Below, in pieces: positions 20,961 through 32,329 of a stretch of 64,000 nucleotides of DNA (position 1 is its first letter; every line of letters begins with the position of its first letter). The DNA is taken from contig OX235272.1 in NCBI GenBank assembly GCA_944472155.2, positions 96,230,020 to 96,294,019 on the forward strand, given 5' to 3'. The notes beneath the pieces were generated by a model. It did no database searches and was not told the DNA's origin. It saw only the letters and a program-made list of their open reading frames with translations. Both the position numbers and the translations under genes were made by a program. Source of the DNA: Trichobilharzia szidati (taxonomy: Eukaryota; Platyhelminthes; Trematoda; Strigeidida; Schistosomatidae).

Positions 20961-21394
20961 GCTTGTGAATTATACGCTTATGTCAATTCACGATTCATTT
21001 CTTTATTTAATTATTTAATCTATAGGTGGTTGGAAAACGTTTTGGAATACTGCGAATCAGCTTTATCCTCCAAATATCATTTTAAGTACAAGAGTCGATT
21101 TCAAGGAGGCTAGTTTAATACATGGTGATAAAAAGTGCATGACAGCTTACGTGCAACTTATAATATTCTTACAGTTTATTAATTACTTCTGCTCCATAAT
21201 CTGAATAGTTAGTATAGTTCCTTTTTCGACAACTATACTGTCAGATTAATGAATTTTCCACAACAAATGGAATGTTTCTTCCTCTTACCAATGAATGAAA
21301 TAACTGCTTACCGTTTCTTGTGATCCAGATCAAATTTAATCTTCTCAATATAAAAAATATTCAAGTACTTACATTTTCTTTAATATTATTCGAA
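20961..21394. other. Gene-free stretch
   Basis: No recognisable feature. Confidence 0.4.
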
Positions 21395-21545
21395 CACTTG
21401 GAGGAAAGAAGCTTTGAACCCAGGTTGTGTGCTTATTGCCACTCATCAGTAACCCACAACTGCAACTTCAAAGGAACTGATATCCCTACTATGGTTCGAA
21501 GCCGCCTCACACGCTGTTGCAGTACAGGAAGTTGCAGCTGAGAAA
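21395..21545 (-). mobile_element. W-like fragment with decayed hammerhead
   Basis: On the minus strand: GTGTGAGGCGGCTTCGAACC (box B region), AGTTCCTTTGAAGTTGCAG, CTGATGA (complement of 21443-21449), a partial stem II, ACAA in place of GAAA and a CTTTCCTCCAAG end. Confidence 0.6.
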
Positions 21546-22174
21546 AAGCTCTATGGAGAGTCATTTAGTTGGAATCTATTTCTATTTACTTGCACTGCCA
21601 GCAATCTATTCACAGAACCCAGTTCACGTATATTGTAATTCTGATTATTATTATTACTTTTCCTCAGATAATAAATTATTAATTATTAACTAAAAATAAG
21701 TTGCTTTTTGATAATTGAGAGCATTTAAGTCCCTTTTAGAAATGGAGAGATAGGGGGAATAAAAAGGGCACAAACAAATTATTCGATCATTATTGCTATT
21801 ATTATTATTATTATCATAGCGTATGTGTAGATATCAAGCATAAAAGTCTTTAGGAAGCTATTTTTAGATAGATTATTCATTGCCGATAAAGTGGTCAGTT
21901 ATCAAATACAGTATAAAAATACTACTGGTTGCTTGTAACCACGTAGATGGCAATTTTGAACTCTTTTGGAAAGAAAAATCAACGAACAATCTTTTTTAGA
22001 GAAGGAAGTTAACTAATACGTACATATGTGAGATTCAGTATTTCAGAGTAAAACGAAATTATGAACGACTAGTAAACGCTACTGTCATCATTGTTTCGTA
22101 AGGTATCCACAGCTAATTTGAAAGCTTCCTTATTAGGATATCAGTAGTTTCATCACGGATATGAGGATAAAATT
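21546..22174. other. Gene-free stretch
   Basis: ATT-rich runs near 21645 and 21797; otherwise nothing recognised. Confidence 0.4.
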
Positions 22175-22320
22175 TGTGCACTGTGGTAGAGTATAATTCC
22201 ATTATGGGTAAAATTTTTTTTGATAAAGTCTTACAGTGTTATACAGTAATGTTTACTGATGACGTTTCGAGCACAATTTATTGTTCATAATTATATCAGA
22301 TTTTACCCATAATAGTTTCA
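22175..22320 (-). mobile_element. Solo PLE pseudo-LTR
   Basis: TGCACTGTGGTAGAGTATAA, CAGTGTTATACAGTAAT and GACGTTTCGAGCACAATTTA match the pseudo-LTRs around the PLE at 27030-28015. Short inverted copies of ATTATGGGTAAAAT lie at 22202-22216 and 22302-22316. It sits just 3' of a LINE that is otherwise unrelated. Confidence 0.65.
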
Positions 22321-22329
22321 TCACGCTTG

Positions 22330-25195
22330 AGATGAAGAATTATACATACTATCCTTTCTTATTTCTGGCATAACCATATCTGCGAACATTTCAAGCCACC
22401 GATTAGAGCTATCTCTTTGACTCCAAACAGGAAGTCGTGACGCACCAACCGATGCTAACTTAACACAAATATCCTTCATCCGACGACGCCACACGCCATG
22501 GGGTGACCACCTCTCCGCCTTTTCCATCCCGTCTCAGGGCTAGCGAACAGAGACCTGTACCGAAGCCTCTGGGATGACATCCGCAACACATTTCCAGGCC
22601 ACCGAAGCCGGTGTTTCCAGATGACGACACTCAATGGATGGCGACCATCATTGTGTCCAAACACATAATGCCAGATCTCAGAATTACTAACATGATGATG
22701 CCATTGAAGGCAAGCAATTCTATGGAAACAACGACGATCGAATATCCAGACTCGCCGCCCACCTTCAGCTCGTAGAAGCCACGTTTCACGGGTGTACAGC
22801 AAGACTGAGTCAGCCAAGACGTTATTAACCCGATCTTTGACAGACAGGCTAACGTTGCAATAGCGCCAAGTTGATGTATACCACCCTAGCTTTCATGATA
22901 CAGTTGGAAATCTCATCCGTCACCCCTCCGCCAGCACTCACACAACTACCTAGATACACAAACTTACCAACAAATTTAGGCGGTTCACCTACAAGGGTGA
23001 GTGCGGGTACAGACTCCTACCAACCTTGAAACAGTACTTTGTACTTGGACGGCGCAAGGCACATACCAGACTTACGGACACTGATTGCCAACTGGTTAAA
23101 TGCAATGTGGGTAGCCTGCATGCAATTGCACAGTAAGACAATGTCGTCTGCATATTCGAGGTCAAAAAGTCTTCACGAAGCTGATCTACACAGCCACCAC
23201 CAACACCACCACCAATATCACGCACATCCTTCCGAGTTGACTACAGAATGTCACCAATGGCAAAGTTGAAGAGAAATGGATAGATTGGGTAACCCTGTTT
23301 AATCTCACTGTTGGTTGGGAACAATGGTGATAGTTGGTTGTATGCCCTCACACTACCTGAGGTGATGTTCACAAACTTCTCAGGAACGCCTCTCTCTAAC
23401 AGACAGTTCCAGAGAGCAATTCTGTGCAACGAATCGAAGGCAGTCCCAATAACAAGAAACACAAAGATTGTAAATCAAGACATCAGCCAATATTTTAGAC
23501 GCAACTGGTAGAAGACTGACACCTCTATAATTGCCACATGGGTTACGTCGACCCTTTCTAAAGATATGGACGATAATGGCTTCGTTCCAAATTGATAGTA
23601 CATTCTCAGTCTCCAATACTTTCCTGAATAATCCAGTTAGAGCCATTGCAAGAGTCTTGCCACCATCTTCAAAAATGGCGGGAAGTAGATTGTCTGGACC
23701 GGGTGCCTTGTGGCGTTTCAGTACTTGGAGTTCTTTCCGGACCTCCGCTTCGATTGGTGGGTAGGTATGAGCTGACCAAGGAGCACAAGAGTTGGTGGCC
23801 AGCCATACTGCCCCTCGAAGTACTCTGCTCAGTGTTCCAGTAGCCTTTTCAGGCTGGTAATTGGCGTGCCATCTACCTTACAGACCGTCTCTCTGACACC
23901 TTATTTCTTGCTGCCGGAGGCTCGGATTGAGCTGGAACAGTTTCCGACTATTTCCAGATGCAGCAACTGACTCCATCTCTCACTCACATTCTGACCATCG
24001 GGCTTCGTAGTCCTTACGTAAACACTGTCTAATCTTGCGCGTAAGCGCCTTTCGCTTATTGTTGTATTCGATGCCAGCCGGAATGAATCGGCGCTCATTC
24101 AGGAGTTTCAAGGAACTCACAGAAACCCAGTGGTTTTTAGCAGAACATTCTTCTAAGCCTAAAGCGACTACATTCACCATTTGCATGGCACCTCACAGAT
24201 GAAGCCAATGTTCATCTATACTAATTGGGGAGGGGTTGCTAGCAAGAAGTGATTGTAACTCATTCTGCTCACATCAACATTCAGATGACACCGTTTATGA
24301 ACCCCACCAAATCACAAGACAAACCTGGCACACACATGCGCATGATTGGAGTGCAGGCATGTGCTCCAGAAGGAGCGGCAGTCTTGTATGCATCCTCCCC
24401 ACCGGAGACCAACTGCAATATGATCAATCTGAGTCCAACTTTCATACACAGAGGGAGGGCGCCAGGTAGCGCTATAGTGAAGGCTGTGCTGGAATTTGGT
24501 GCTGGCTAGAAAAAGGTTGTGATCTGCGCAAAGCTGCAGAAGATGGTCCCCATTATCTGACTTGCGACCACGTAAATCCAACTGACCACCCAGACGATTC
24601 TTCTCCGATCTAAGACACCCGACCTGTGCATTCAAGTCCCCAGCCAGCTCTAAGATCTCCCTCGGAAGAGCCTGTTTCAAGAGATCTCTCAGTTGGTAGT
24701 AGAACTCATCCTCAATCGCATCCGTGCTGCAATCGGTTGGTGCATAGATAGTGACAACAAATAGGGACCGCCTATCTGGCTATCACTGCTTACTTCCGTA
24801 TAGCCTTCCAGCCTCAGCACATAAACGACTGTTAAAAAGAGATCCATTCGAGTAATTCAGCTTCGCCTCTAGCGCTTAGTGAGACGCCGACAGCAGCTAC
24901 ACCGAATGCCCAGGCCACGGGGTCCCCAGACAAGCGCAGGTGGTACATACTATTCGAACTTTCAAATGGAGAGGATAATCGAAGCACTTCATTGGGATCT
25001 TGAATGCGAGTCTCCGAAATGCAGCAGACATCGACAGCGAGACTTTTCAATGTTGTTACCAAACCTGCTTGTTGTCCGATTTGCATCAGCGTCTGAACAT
25101 TGTAGGTGGTCAGCTTGAACGTGACACGCGGTTTCAGGATATCTGTGTTAGGTGTCACACTGGGGACAACCATTTTGAAGACTACTGACATCTCG
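22330..25195 (-). pseudogene. APE-type LINE, nearly full length, decayed
   Basis: Reading down the minus strand: an apurinic endonuclease start with LTTYNVQTLMQIGQQ and VCCISETRIQD (25130-24990), AGDLNAQVG (about 24630) and SWTQIDHI (about 24430), then an RT region with KGRRNPCGNYRGVSLLP (23545), AFDSLHRIALWNCLLERGV (23430), PFLFNFAIGD (23260) and YADD (complement of 23143-23154), and a C-terminal HRLRWPGNVLRMSSQR (about 22610). Many stops and shifts break the frame, so no protein is made. It is a non-LTR retrotransposon of the trematode endonuclease/RT type; I do not assign the clade. It is a different family from the RTE tails in this window. Confidence 0.85.
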
Positions 25196-27029
25196 AAACG
25201 TCACAGTTAGACTGGGAATTCAGACAAAGGCGAAAGGCTGACGAAAGTGAAGACGTCAACGATAGCAAAAGTAAAACACAGGAGTTTATGTATAAAAATC
25301 AGACGAAAAGATGATTGTTAAATAACTTCAGTACGTGACCCACATCATATTTATCATAACAAATAATACAACTATCATTCATACCTTCTACAGAGCTAAC
25401 AATCATCGATTTCTCAGTCAATCAACTTCATCAGATTGAGGATAAAACAATACTTCTTTTCTTATTGGCGAATAACATCGTATCATGGTTGGTTAGGCTG
25501 ATTATTGTTTAAAAAAAATAGTCATGTTTTTTCTTTGCCAAACTTTCTATGCAAGGTTACCATGGTTATTTTCATAGTTGATTAATTCCATCACTGGTAA
25601 AACTTATAGACAAAAAGTAAAGGCATGTATAATGTGCTTAATTGCGTTTGTTTATAAGACTGATAAACATTGAATAAATACAATATTGTAGAAACTGAGC
25701 TGAAATTCTAGCACGACTAAGGGATATATTGATAAAAGGAATGAGGTGATGATTTGCTTATGAATAATGAATATTCATTTGGTGTATTTGGCTAATGTCG
25801 AACATTTTACAGTAGCAGGTGGTTAGTCAAAGCGGTATCATTATGAGGCATCCCCCTTTTATTTATCTATTCAGAAGAAGATATTTTCTGGTTAAACGCG
25901 AAGTGACACTCTTTCCTAATAGGATTTATTTATGCTTTTAGGATAGTCGTTTAGGTCAAGTGGAAGTAGTGAGCATGGGTGAGAAGAGAGACTCATTAGA
26001 ACTCAGAAAATATCAACGGAAGGGAGGCTGTTGTTCACGTAAATACTTTGATATAATAAACGACTAATCAAATCAACTAAAAGTTTATTTCTGCGTTACT
26101 AGCTGGCATTAATTTCTACCAGTAAAATAGTTAGTTTCTTTTCAAATCGTGTAAAATGCATATCAGGATATTAGACAGAAAAGAACAAGCAGCTCAGCTC
26201 TCGAATAGAGTACCTACACAATTGTTGCCCAACAGACTCTAACATTTCGGAAAACCATTTGGTGATTGAACGGTATGGTGACCCCGACTTATCAAGAATG
26301 GGTTAGTGTAACATTGGTAAACTATAGAGTCGGAGAATAATTGATCCTGCCAGTCTCAGGCATTCAAAAAGGTCTTTACTTATCAGATAGTTGTTCTTTG
26401 TTTTCTCCGAGAAAATCCGTTCTTTCCTCTCTAATTAGTTCCTTGACAAGCATAATTCTACGAGAAGGCTAACTTTAGATATGGATAAGGAGTTACAGAC
26501 CACAGGTATAGATTGCATCTTTAAAAAATTTAGCTAAATATTTCATCAAGTTATAGTGAATTGACAAACGATGAGTACTACAGAGAACATTCCTCCTTCT
26601 TTCAAAACAAACTTCTATACATATCTTTCTTTTTTGGGGTAACTGAATGAAGAATAATTCAAATATATTCTCATCACCAACTAAAGAGCCTATTGCAGGA
26701 CAAATAAGACCAAACAACTGGAATCGTTTGATACTCTTCAAACATATCTACCGCAAAGAAATCCCTCTTATTCCAAAGTCATTTTAGTGTTTGCATCCTA
26801 AGCTGCAAATGTTTTCGATATAGATGTATGTTATACTGGGATAAAAGTTGAACTTATTATTTTCTTCTCCATATTACCCAGTTTGCGTACTCTAAGATGG
26901 CATATATAGTAGTAACTTAGAATGATATAGCCTTAAATTTCTAAGCGTATTATAAATATATTCAAAGTGACTAACAGTATAATGAATTCATACATATATT
27001 GAATTAGGGGCAAACTGGAGTGAGTGATA
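25196..27029. other. Long gene-free stretch
   Basis: AT-rich sequence without a recognised repeat. The only notable frame is at 26493-26741 (listed separately). Confidence 0.45.
26493..26741 (-). CDS. Unrecognised open frame, possible exon
   Basis: The frame reads LFGLICPAIGSLVGDENIF, then KRKICIEVCFERRRN, STHRLSIHYNLMKYLAKFF and ends in CGL and a stop. Composition looks protein-like, with no transposon motif. Possible acceptor TTCCAG lies just inside the frame and a weak donor TGTG/GTCTGT at its end. I do not recognise it. It could equally be chance in an AT-rich stretch. Confidence 0.15.
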   Translation of the reverse strand: MKSIKRFQLFGLICPAIGSLVGDENIFELFFIQLPQKRKICIEVCFERRRNVLCSTHRLSIHYNLMKYLAKFFKDAIYTCGL

Positions 27030-28020
27030 TAAGTATAAAACTTGGGCACTGTGGCAGAGTATAACTCCATCATAGATAAGATTTTATTTTGATTAATCAC
27101 ACAGCGTTATACAGTTATATAAACTGTTGGCGTTTCGAGCACGAGCTTTTGGTCATAACCATATCAAGTCAAGCATCTACTGTTATACCATATAAGGAGG
27201 GGACATCTGAGGCCCTACGTAGGTTTCTCAATAAAGCAGGAATTAGGGTGGCATTCAAACCTACAAACTCATTCAGAGACAAACTCTGTAGGCTAAAAGA
27301 CCCGGTGGATCCAATTAAACAAAATAATATAGTTTACAGAATACCTTACGGTGACTGTGAGGTCAGCTACATAGGTCAAACTAGTAGGTCGGCGGTAGTT
27401 AGATTGTCAGAACATAAAAATTTACCTAAGTTTAGAGTGATTGACCCTGTAAAGAGAAGTCATTTAGAAAAAAACTCAGCACTGCATTGCACTGCATGCA
27501 TTAACACACAACCACACAATAGGGTGGGAGAGCGTTAAAATTCTAAGAAGTAATATAGGTAGGTGGAGAGAGATTGATTACTGAATACTGGTTCATCGAG
27601 TCTACACCCAACACATGCAACAGAAATGACTAAACGCAAATACCAGAGATATGGAAGATATTATTACCACCAGTCAAATCAGAGGAGGATAATAAATAAT
27701 CTTAAAATTCTGTTTCAATTCACATACATTATGACATTCTAAAAAATTACTTATTTTGACTATAAAAACATCTTATTTCTCATCTGATTGTATTTGATCA
27801 ATAACACTCATATTATTATTTCTGAATGTACATTATCCTATATTGATTTTTATTCAAGTGTCTAATCAATTCCACTCATGTATATAAATGCAGAAAAAAG
27901 TTGTGTGAGTGACTTGATATGATTATGAACAATAGTTTATGCTCGAAACGTCATCAGTTAATATTACTGTATAACACTGTGTGATTTATTAAATAAAATC
28001 TGATCTATAATGAAGTGGGT
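27030..28020 (+). mobile_element. Penelope-like element with inverted pseudo-LTRs
   Basis: A left pseudo-LTR (27035-27175) and a right one (27905-28015) are inverted copies: both hold, in opposite senses, CTTGATATG, GCTCGAAACG and CTGTATAAC with GCTGTGTGATT-like bases. Between them is the coding remnant. Flanking inverted or tandem pseudo-LTRs are known for Penelope-like elements. The reverse transcriptase is absent. Two solo pseudo-LTRs of the same kind are at 22175-22320 and 63510-63620. Confidence 0.75.
27185..27660 (+). pseudogene. PLE GIY-YIG endonuclease remnant
   Basis: One frame up to TAA 27536-27538 contains EALRRFLNKAGIRVAFKPTN, KLCRLKDPVDPI, then VYRIPYGDCEVSYIGQTSRS and RLSEHK. 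The spaced residues C-VSYIGQTSR ... R--EH are the GIY-YIG nuclease signature. After a frame change it goes on with ILRSNIGRWRE and IESTPNTCNRN. It is a different PLE lineage from those at 4400 and 44917, whose tails end in SLPW-like residues. Confidence 0.8.
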
Positions 28021-29039
28021 GACGCTAAAAATATACACAAGATGTTTTCGCTCACAGTATAGTGAGGGTCACAACAGATAATCCAGCTTCACGAAAAATT
28101 GACGAGACACCTTCACAATAGTCACTCTTAACACTTTGAAACGATTACACTATTCCTTTAAACACTCAGTACAAATCATATAAGACAGTGAACAAAACCA
28201 ATTACCAAAGGAAATTCAAATTCACATTGACCGCCCCTGTACTATTGTATCAAGGAGGCGGGAATGAAAGGGAAACATATTTGTTTTGGCAATGACTTCT
28301 ATACTTGAGAGAGGATATAAGTTACTGCAAAACAGGCCTGTCGCATTTTCACCCCCAACATACTTGACTAAATAGACAAGAGGCTGTTAATTATGCTTCA
28401 AATTCCCTCACGTAATTGGTTTCGTAATACATGCTTAGAGGAATACTGCAATCATATCAGACTTTATGTTAGGCTGTTTTAAAGGCTTCATTTCAACTTT
28501 TTTACACAGCTAGAATACCTTTTGTAGCTTTCGCCATACTATGCTCGAAAATACCTTGCAACAGCCAGAATCCTCACTTTATATATCACGTAATAGAATT
28601 TGTACATATTTATACACTGTAGTTGAATTGCCTAGCAGCATGTCTTATACTGTCTTGATTCAGAAATGTTCATACGCTTAAATGACGAGTGTTAAAATAG
28701 CATGAAATATAAATCTAGACCGTGTTTCCACTCATTTAACTTGATACATTTATCGTGATTACAAATGTGAATGTATTGGTTATTATGTCTCTTAAATATG
28801 TAGGCGGAAATATGTCTGAAAATTTGATCCATTCAAGTATGTTCAGTTCTCTTCTTGTAATTGAATGTTTATTTATTTCACTTCAAATTGTATTGCATTA
28901 AAAGTTACTAATTTTAATTAAACCATTGAATTAGTGTTCACAAGTTGCTAATTCAGACAGGAGTGAAATCATGCTCACACGTTTTGTAGGATGTTGTCTA
29001 GTAATCTGAAAATAAATATAAGTATACGTTAAAAATTTC
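28021..29039. other. Gene-free stretch
   Basis: No recognisable feature. A GGAGGCGGGAATGAAAGGG patch near 28255 is unusually G-rich for the window. Confidence 0.4.
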
Positions 29040-29130
29040 TGCTTATTGATGCAGTTGCCTTCTGTGAGCTGGGTGATTTAATTGCTAAGCTTTAAATATC
29101 CTACTAGACGTCTTCAGAGAAAACTTGTGC
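29040..29130 (+). repeat. Unassigned repeat R, copy 2 (diverged)
   Basis: CTTCTGTGAGCTGGGTGATT, then TTTAAATATCCTACTAGACG and TCTTCAG parallel 3095-3170 and 39495-39560. Confidence 0.3.
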
Positions 29131-29788
29131 TCAATGAACACAAAAGCTTTAGAGTTATCTACCTTGGCTATAAACCTTCTCTACTATATGAGTCCTCCTA
29201 AATAGTGAATATTCATTTCTTCCGCCAATATTAAGCAGTATCGATGGCTGGCTGAGCAACCAGAATCAATGTGTCAAAAGTTGACGGTGCATAGCTCGAA
29301 AAGAAGCTTCATATTCTCTGGGAAGGATGTCTTAACAGTTCCAAAAAATTAACGGCATTGTTCCACGTATTCTCATTATTAACAAAAATGCTTTTGGAAC
29401 AAACTATAGAGATCGTAAGCTAACATTCCTATTCACATGGTTGATGGAAACATCTATGTTCACCGGAGGGGGACGAAATAGCTCTCCAGTGTTTCCCAGT
29501 TTTTAGCGTCTGTTTATAACGAAATCTACCTTGAAATTAATACTCAAAGGTTAACTAATTATTTGAAATAAAAAGAAATATTGATAACTAACCATATTCA
29601 GATCGATAATGTAGTTCAGAGTTGATGTGAGTTGAAATCCGTTGTTTCCTGTACACATAATTTAGAATACCTGTCATTAATCCAGATTGTATTTTTCATC
29701 TCTTGAACCGGAATAATCTGAGATAATTGAGGAATGATCATTATTATTGATCTTATGACTAAACATCAATAAATGTTTCGCAACAGAT
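29131..29788. other. Gene-free stretch
   Basis: No recognisable feature. Confidence 0.4.
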
Positions 29789-29974
29789 TATTATTCCCTT
29801 CGGTTCCAAGTGGATCATAAGGCTTCAACAACACATCTCCACTTTGTTATGTTTTCTGCTGTACTCTTCAGATGGGTCCACGATCGCCCATAATCTCTCA
29901 TCTTCCCCTCACACGATCTCCTCCATGTCACCCTCAGACGACCCACTCGTCGCTTCCCATTGGGATATATATAG
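29789..29974 (-). mobile_element. RTE-type LINE, short 3' end
   Basis: The minus strand encodes PNGKRRVGRLRVTWRRSC-like residues, MRDYGRSWTH and a VEAL end, with the 3' terminus TTATTATTCCC at 29790. It is truncated at a CCATTGGGATATATATAG junction, where PLE sequence begins. Confidence 0.8.
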
Positions 29975-30240
29975 TCACAGTTGCAGGTGAGCTTGTAGAT
30001 ACGATGTGAATCGGAGTCAAGGGAATTTAATCATTTATCCATGGTTACATGGAGGGAAATGTTTAAGAGGTTAGAAGAACTGTTGCACCTTGGAAGTGCA
30101 GTTGAAAGCCGATCGAAACCTCTCAGTGGTCATTCGTATGATACGGTCTACCATGAATAATAGTTTGATGAGGATAGCTTTCTTTTCTATAAATGACATC
30201 TTGTCAAGGGTAGTTTTTCTTTACTATTATATGTAGTCAA
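29975..30240 (-). pseudogene. PLE remnant abutting RTE 3' end
   Basis: The minus strand gives SLDSDSHRIYKLTCNCDYI (30000 region), the typical entry into a GIY-YIG domain, preceded by FRSAFNCTSKVQQF and KTTLDKMSFIEKKAI-like residues. It breaks off within the domain exactly where the RTE tail starts, suggesting the RTE inserted there or the two were joined by a later event. Confidence 0.5.
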
Positions 30241-30829
30241 GTTTTCAGGATGTCCATTAGCCCTCATGACTGTGGTTCATCTCTTAACATGTATCCTATG
30301 TAGATATAACTGGTCCTTGAAAGTAGACATTTCACCAGGAAACACTCGTAATGGATGATAATAAATCTACTGAAGTGAAAATATTACATGCTCCATGTCC
30401 ACTTTCCAAATATCAGCCACCTAACTGTTTCGTCCTTCCGCCTGATCAGTGAAATGTCCAGGAAACCTAACTGACAATATCAATCTGCGTGCATGAACTA
30501 ATAAATTGAACAGATTTTCCAAACATGTAAGAAACCCTAAAATATGTTGCACAAAACAGCCTACCGAATTTTCGCTGCAAATGATTTATTTATATTTTTC
30601 TGACTTATTTGTCAACTTGTCAATTGTATACTGACTATTTTGATAATATCTATACAGTATTACAATGAAATTTTAACGTTGCTGTTTATTTTTATTGGAC
30701 AAGATTTTAAATCATATGGATATCAATAGTAATATAGTTGATGATCAGCAACAGAAGTTAACACGTAGACATTCTGCAACGTAGACTGAGTCACGAAATG
30801 ATATAATTTAGAGAGCCCCTGAAGACGAA
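30241..30829. other. Gene-free stretch
   Basis: No recognisable feature. Confidence 0.4.
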
Positions 30830-31190
30830 GAACAAGTAGGCAACTGTTACGTCCTAGTTTGAGAATCCCTAGTAGTATGCACCACCCAACTCACCAGGGG
30901 TCATACCTGAAATCCCCCGGTCCGGGAGGCGAGCCAGATAGTTGTAGAGTCACTGGATGAGAATCCAGTGACCCTCAAGTACTTACTCTAGCCCATTCAC
31001 TACATAGAACCATTGGCAATGAATGCCGTAGACTGGTATCCGCATCATGTATGATGTGGCGGAACTCACCGACCATGGCTTTCGATTGGAAGTTCGGGAC
31101 ATCCACTTTGTAGCCACTTATGAGCTGGAGAGTGGCATTTAGTTTTGAATATCGAAATCCTTGTAAAACTGTAATATATGACAAAATTAA
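30830..31190 (-). mobile_element. SINE-H long form, minus strand
   Basis: GTTACGTCCTAGTTTGAGAA (hammerhead complement, box GAAAC decayed), AGTAGTATGCACC, the head remnant, and then CATTGGCAATGAATGCC, ATGTGGCGGAACTCACC and GACATCCACTTTGTAGCC, also present at 17240-17330. The AGTCACTGGATGAGAATCCA segment replaces a normal box A region. Confidence 0.5.
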
Positions 31191-32089
31191 TATTTATCAA
31201 ATTTCAGTGTTTAAACGGACACTAATTACAGTGGGGTGGTTTTTATAACACTCGGCTGTAATATTAGCAGGGATTTTATTGGAAACTGTGAGGTTGTCTG
31301 AGATTTTTTTGACGAACGCGATAATAAGTTAACAGAACAACGCTACGGCTGATAATTTTTAATAGTGGATTCTTACTACTTTATATAAATATGAGTTATT
31401 CCGTCACTCTTGGTATTGAAAAACAAACAAACCTAAAGTGTGCTGGATAACAGGACTTAATCAAACGGAAGTTTTGAATGTATGTTTCGTTTGTATAAGA
31501 AGTCACAAGTAAGGCATGCTTCTGACCTGGGGTGAGTCCAGGTTTTTTCCTGGTTTCGAAAATAAATAACGAATTTAGATACAATACTAAATTTTTACAT
31601 GGATCACAGTTGAAACCCCCTGTAAGAATGACTGGTGTGTATGAATTGTTCCTCTGATAAGAACCGGTGTACTTGTTTACTTCCAAATCGGTCTCCTGAA
31701 ATCTGCTGATCGTGTATGGAATATAAACCCAACTCTGCTGTAAACTATATGCAGCCCTGTTTGCACGATATCAGGAATTAGTTGGCAGGTAGCAGAATCG
31801 GGTTATTTAGCTTGGTAACCACAGTAAATACCTGATATGTGGTCGTTGGTCAGCACACATACACACACCAGGTCATTCATTAAGCTTAGATATTAACACT
31901 ATCTAATGAATGTGAGATAAAAAAGGAGTCTTTTTTTATACTGCAATTTCACTGCTTAATACAAACAGCTTTGTCAGAGTATTATTAAACGACATTCTTT
32001 ATTATTAGGAGACAAATATATGTACAAATCAGTTGATTCAGGGGCAACAGGTCACTATAAATTTCTGACCGGTTTTATTTCCAGTCTCT
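31191..32089. other. Gene-free stretch
   Basis: A short GTCCAGG...CCTGG inverted repeat lies near 31540; the minus frame 31396-31686 has no domain. Confidence 0.4.
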
Positions 32090-32325
32090 CTACTTTGTAC
32101 ACTGAATTCCATTAAGATTACCAATGCATATTCCGTTATAACTTTTCATCAACATTAACAAAAATGCAGTTTCACGGTCAGTGTGATTTCCTGTTTCCTT
32201 CAAGTGTGATAGAACTGCACCTTATGTGCATTTGATTTCACCCTTACTGAATCAAGCTAGTAAATGTTCTCGAATCCGCAGACGAACTCGCCTAACCGTA
32301 CGTACCATATAATTTGTTTCATCCT
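32090..32325 (-). pseudogene. PLE GIY-YIG fragment, minus strand
   Basis: The minus strand gives MVRTVRRVRLRIREHLLA, then FSKGEIKCT and AVLSHLKETGNHTDRETAF, the GR-x-R-RIREHL ... HL-ETGH part of the nuclease domain. It stops about 60 bases before a plus-strand PLE reverse transcriptase starts, so the two pieces are head to head. Confidence 0.65.
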
Positions 32326-32329
32326 CATT

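Noticed and set aside
23039..25188. Several plus-strand frames of 60-86 codons
   Set aside because: They are antisense to the minus-strand LINE endonuclease and RT.
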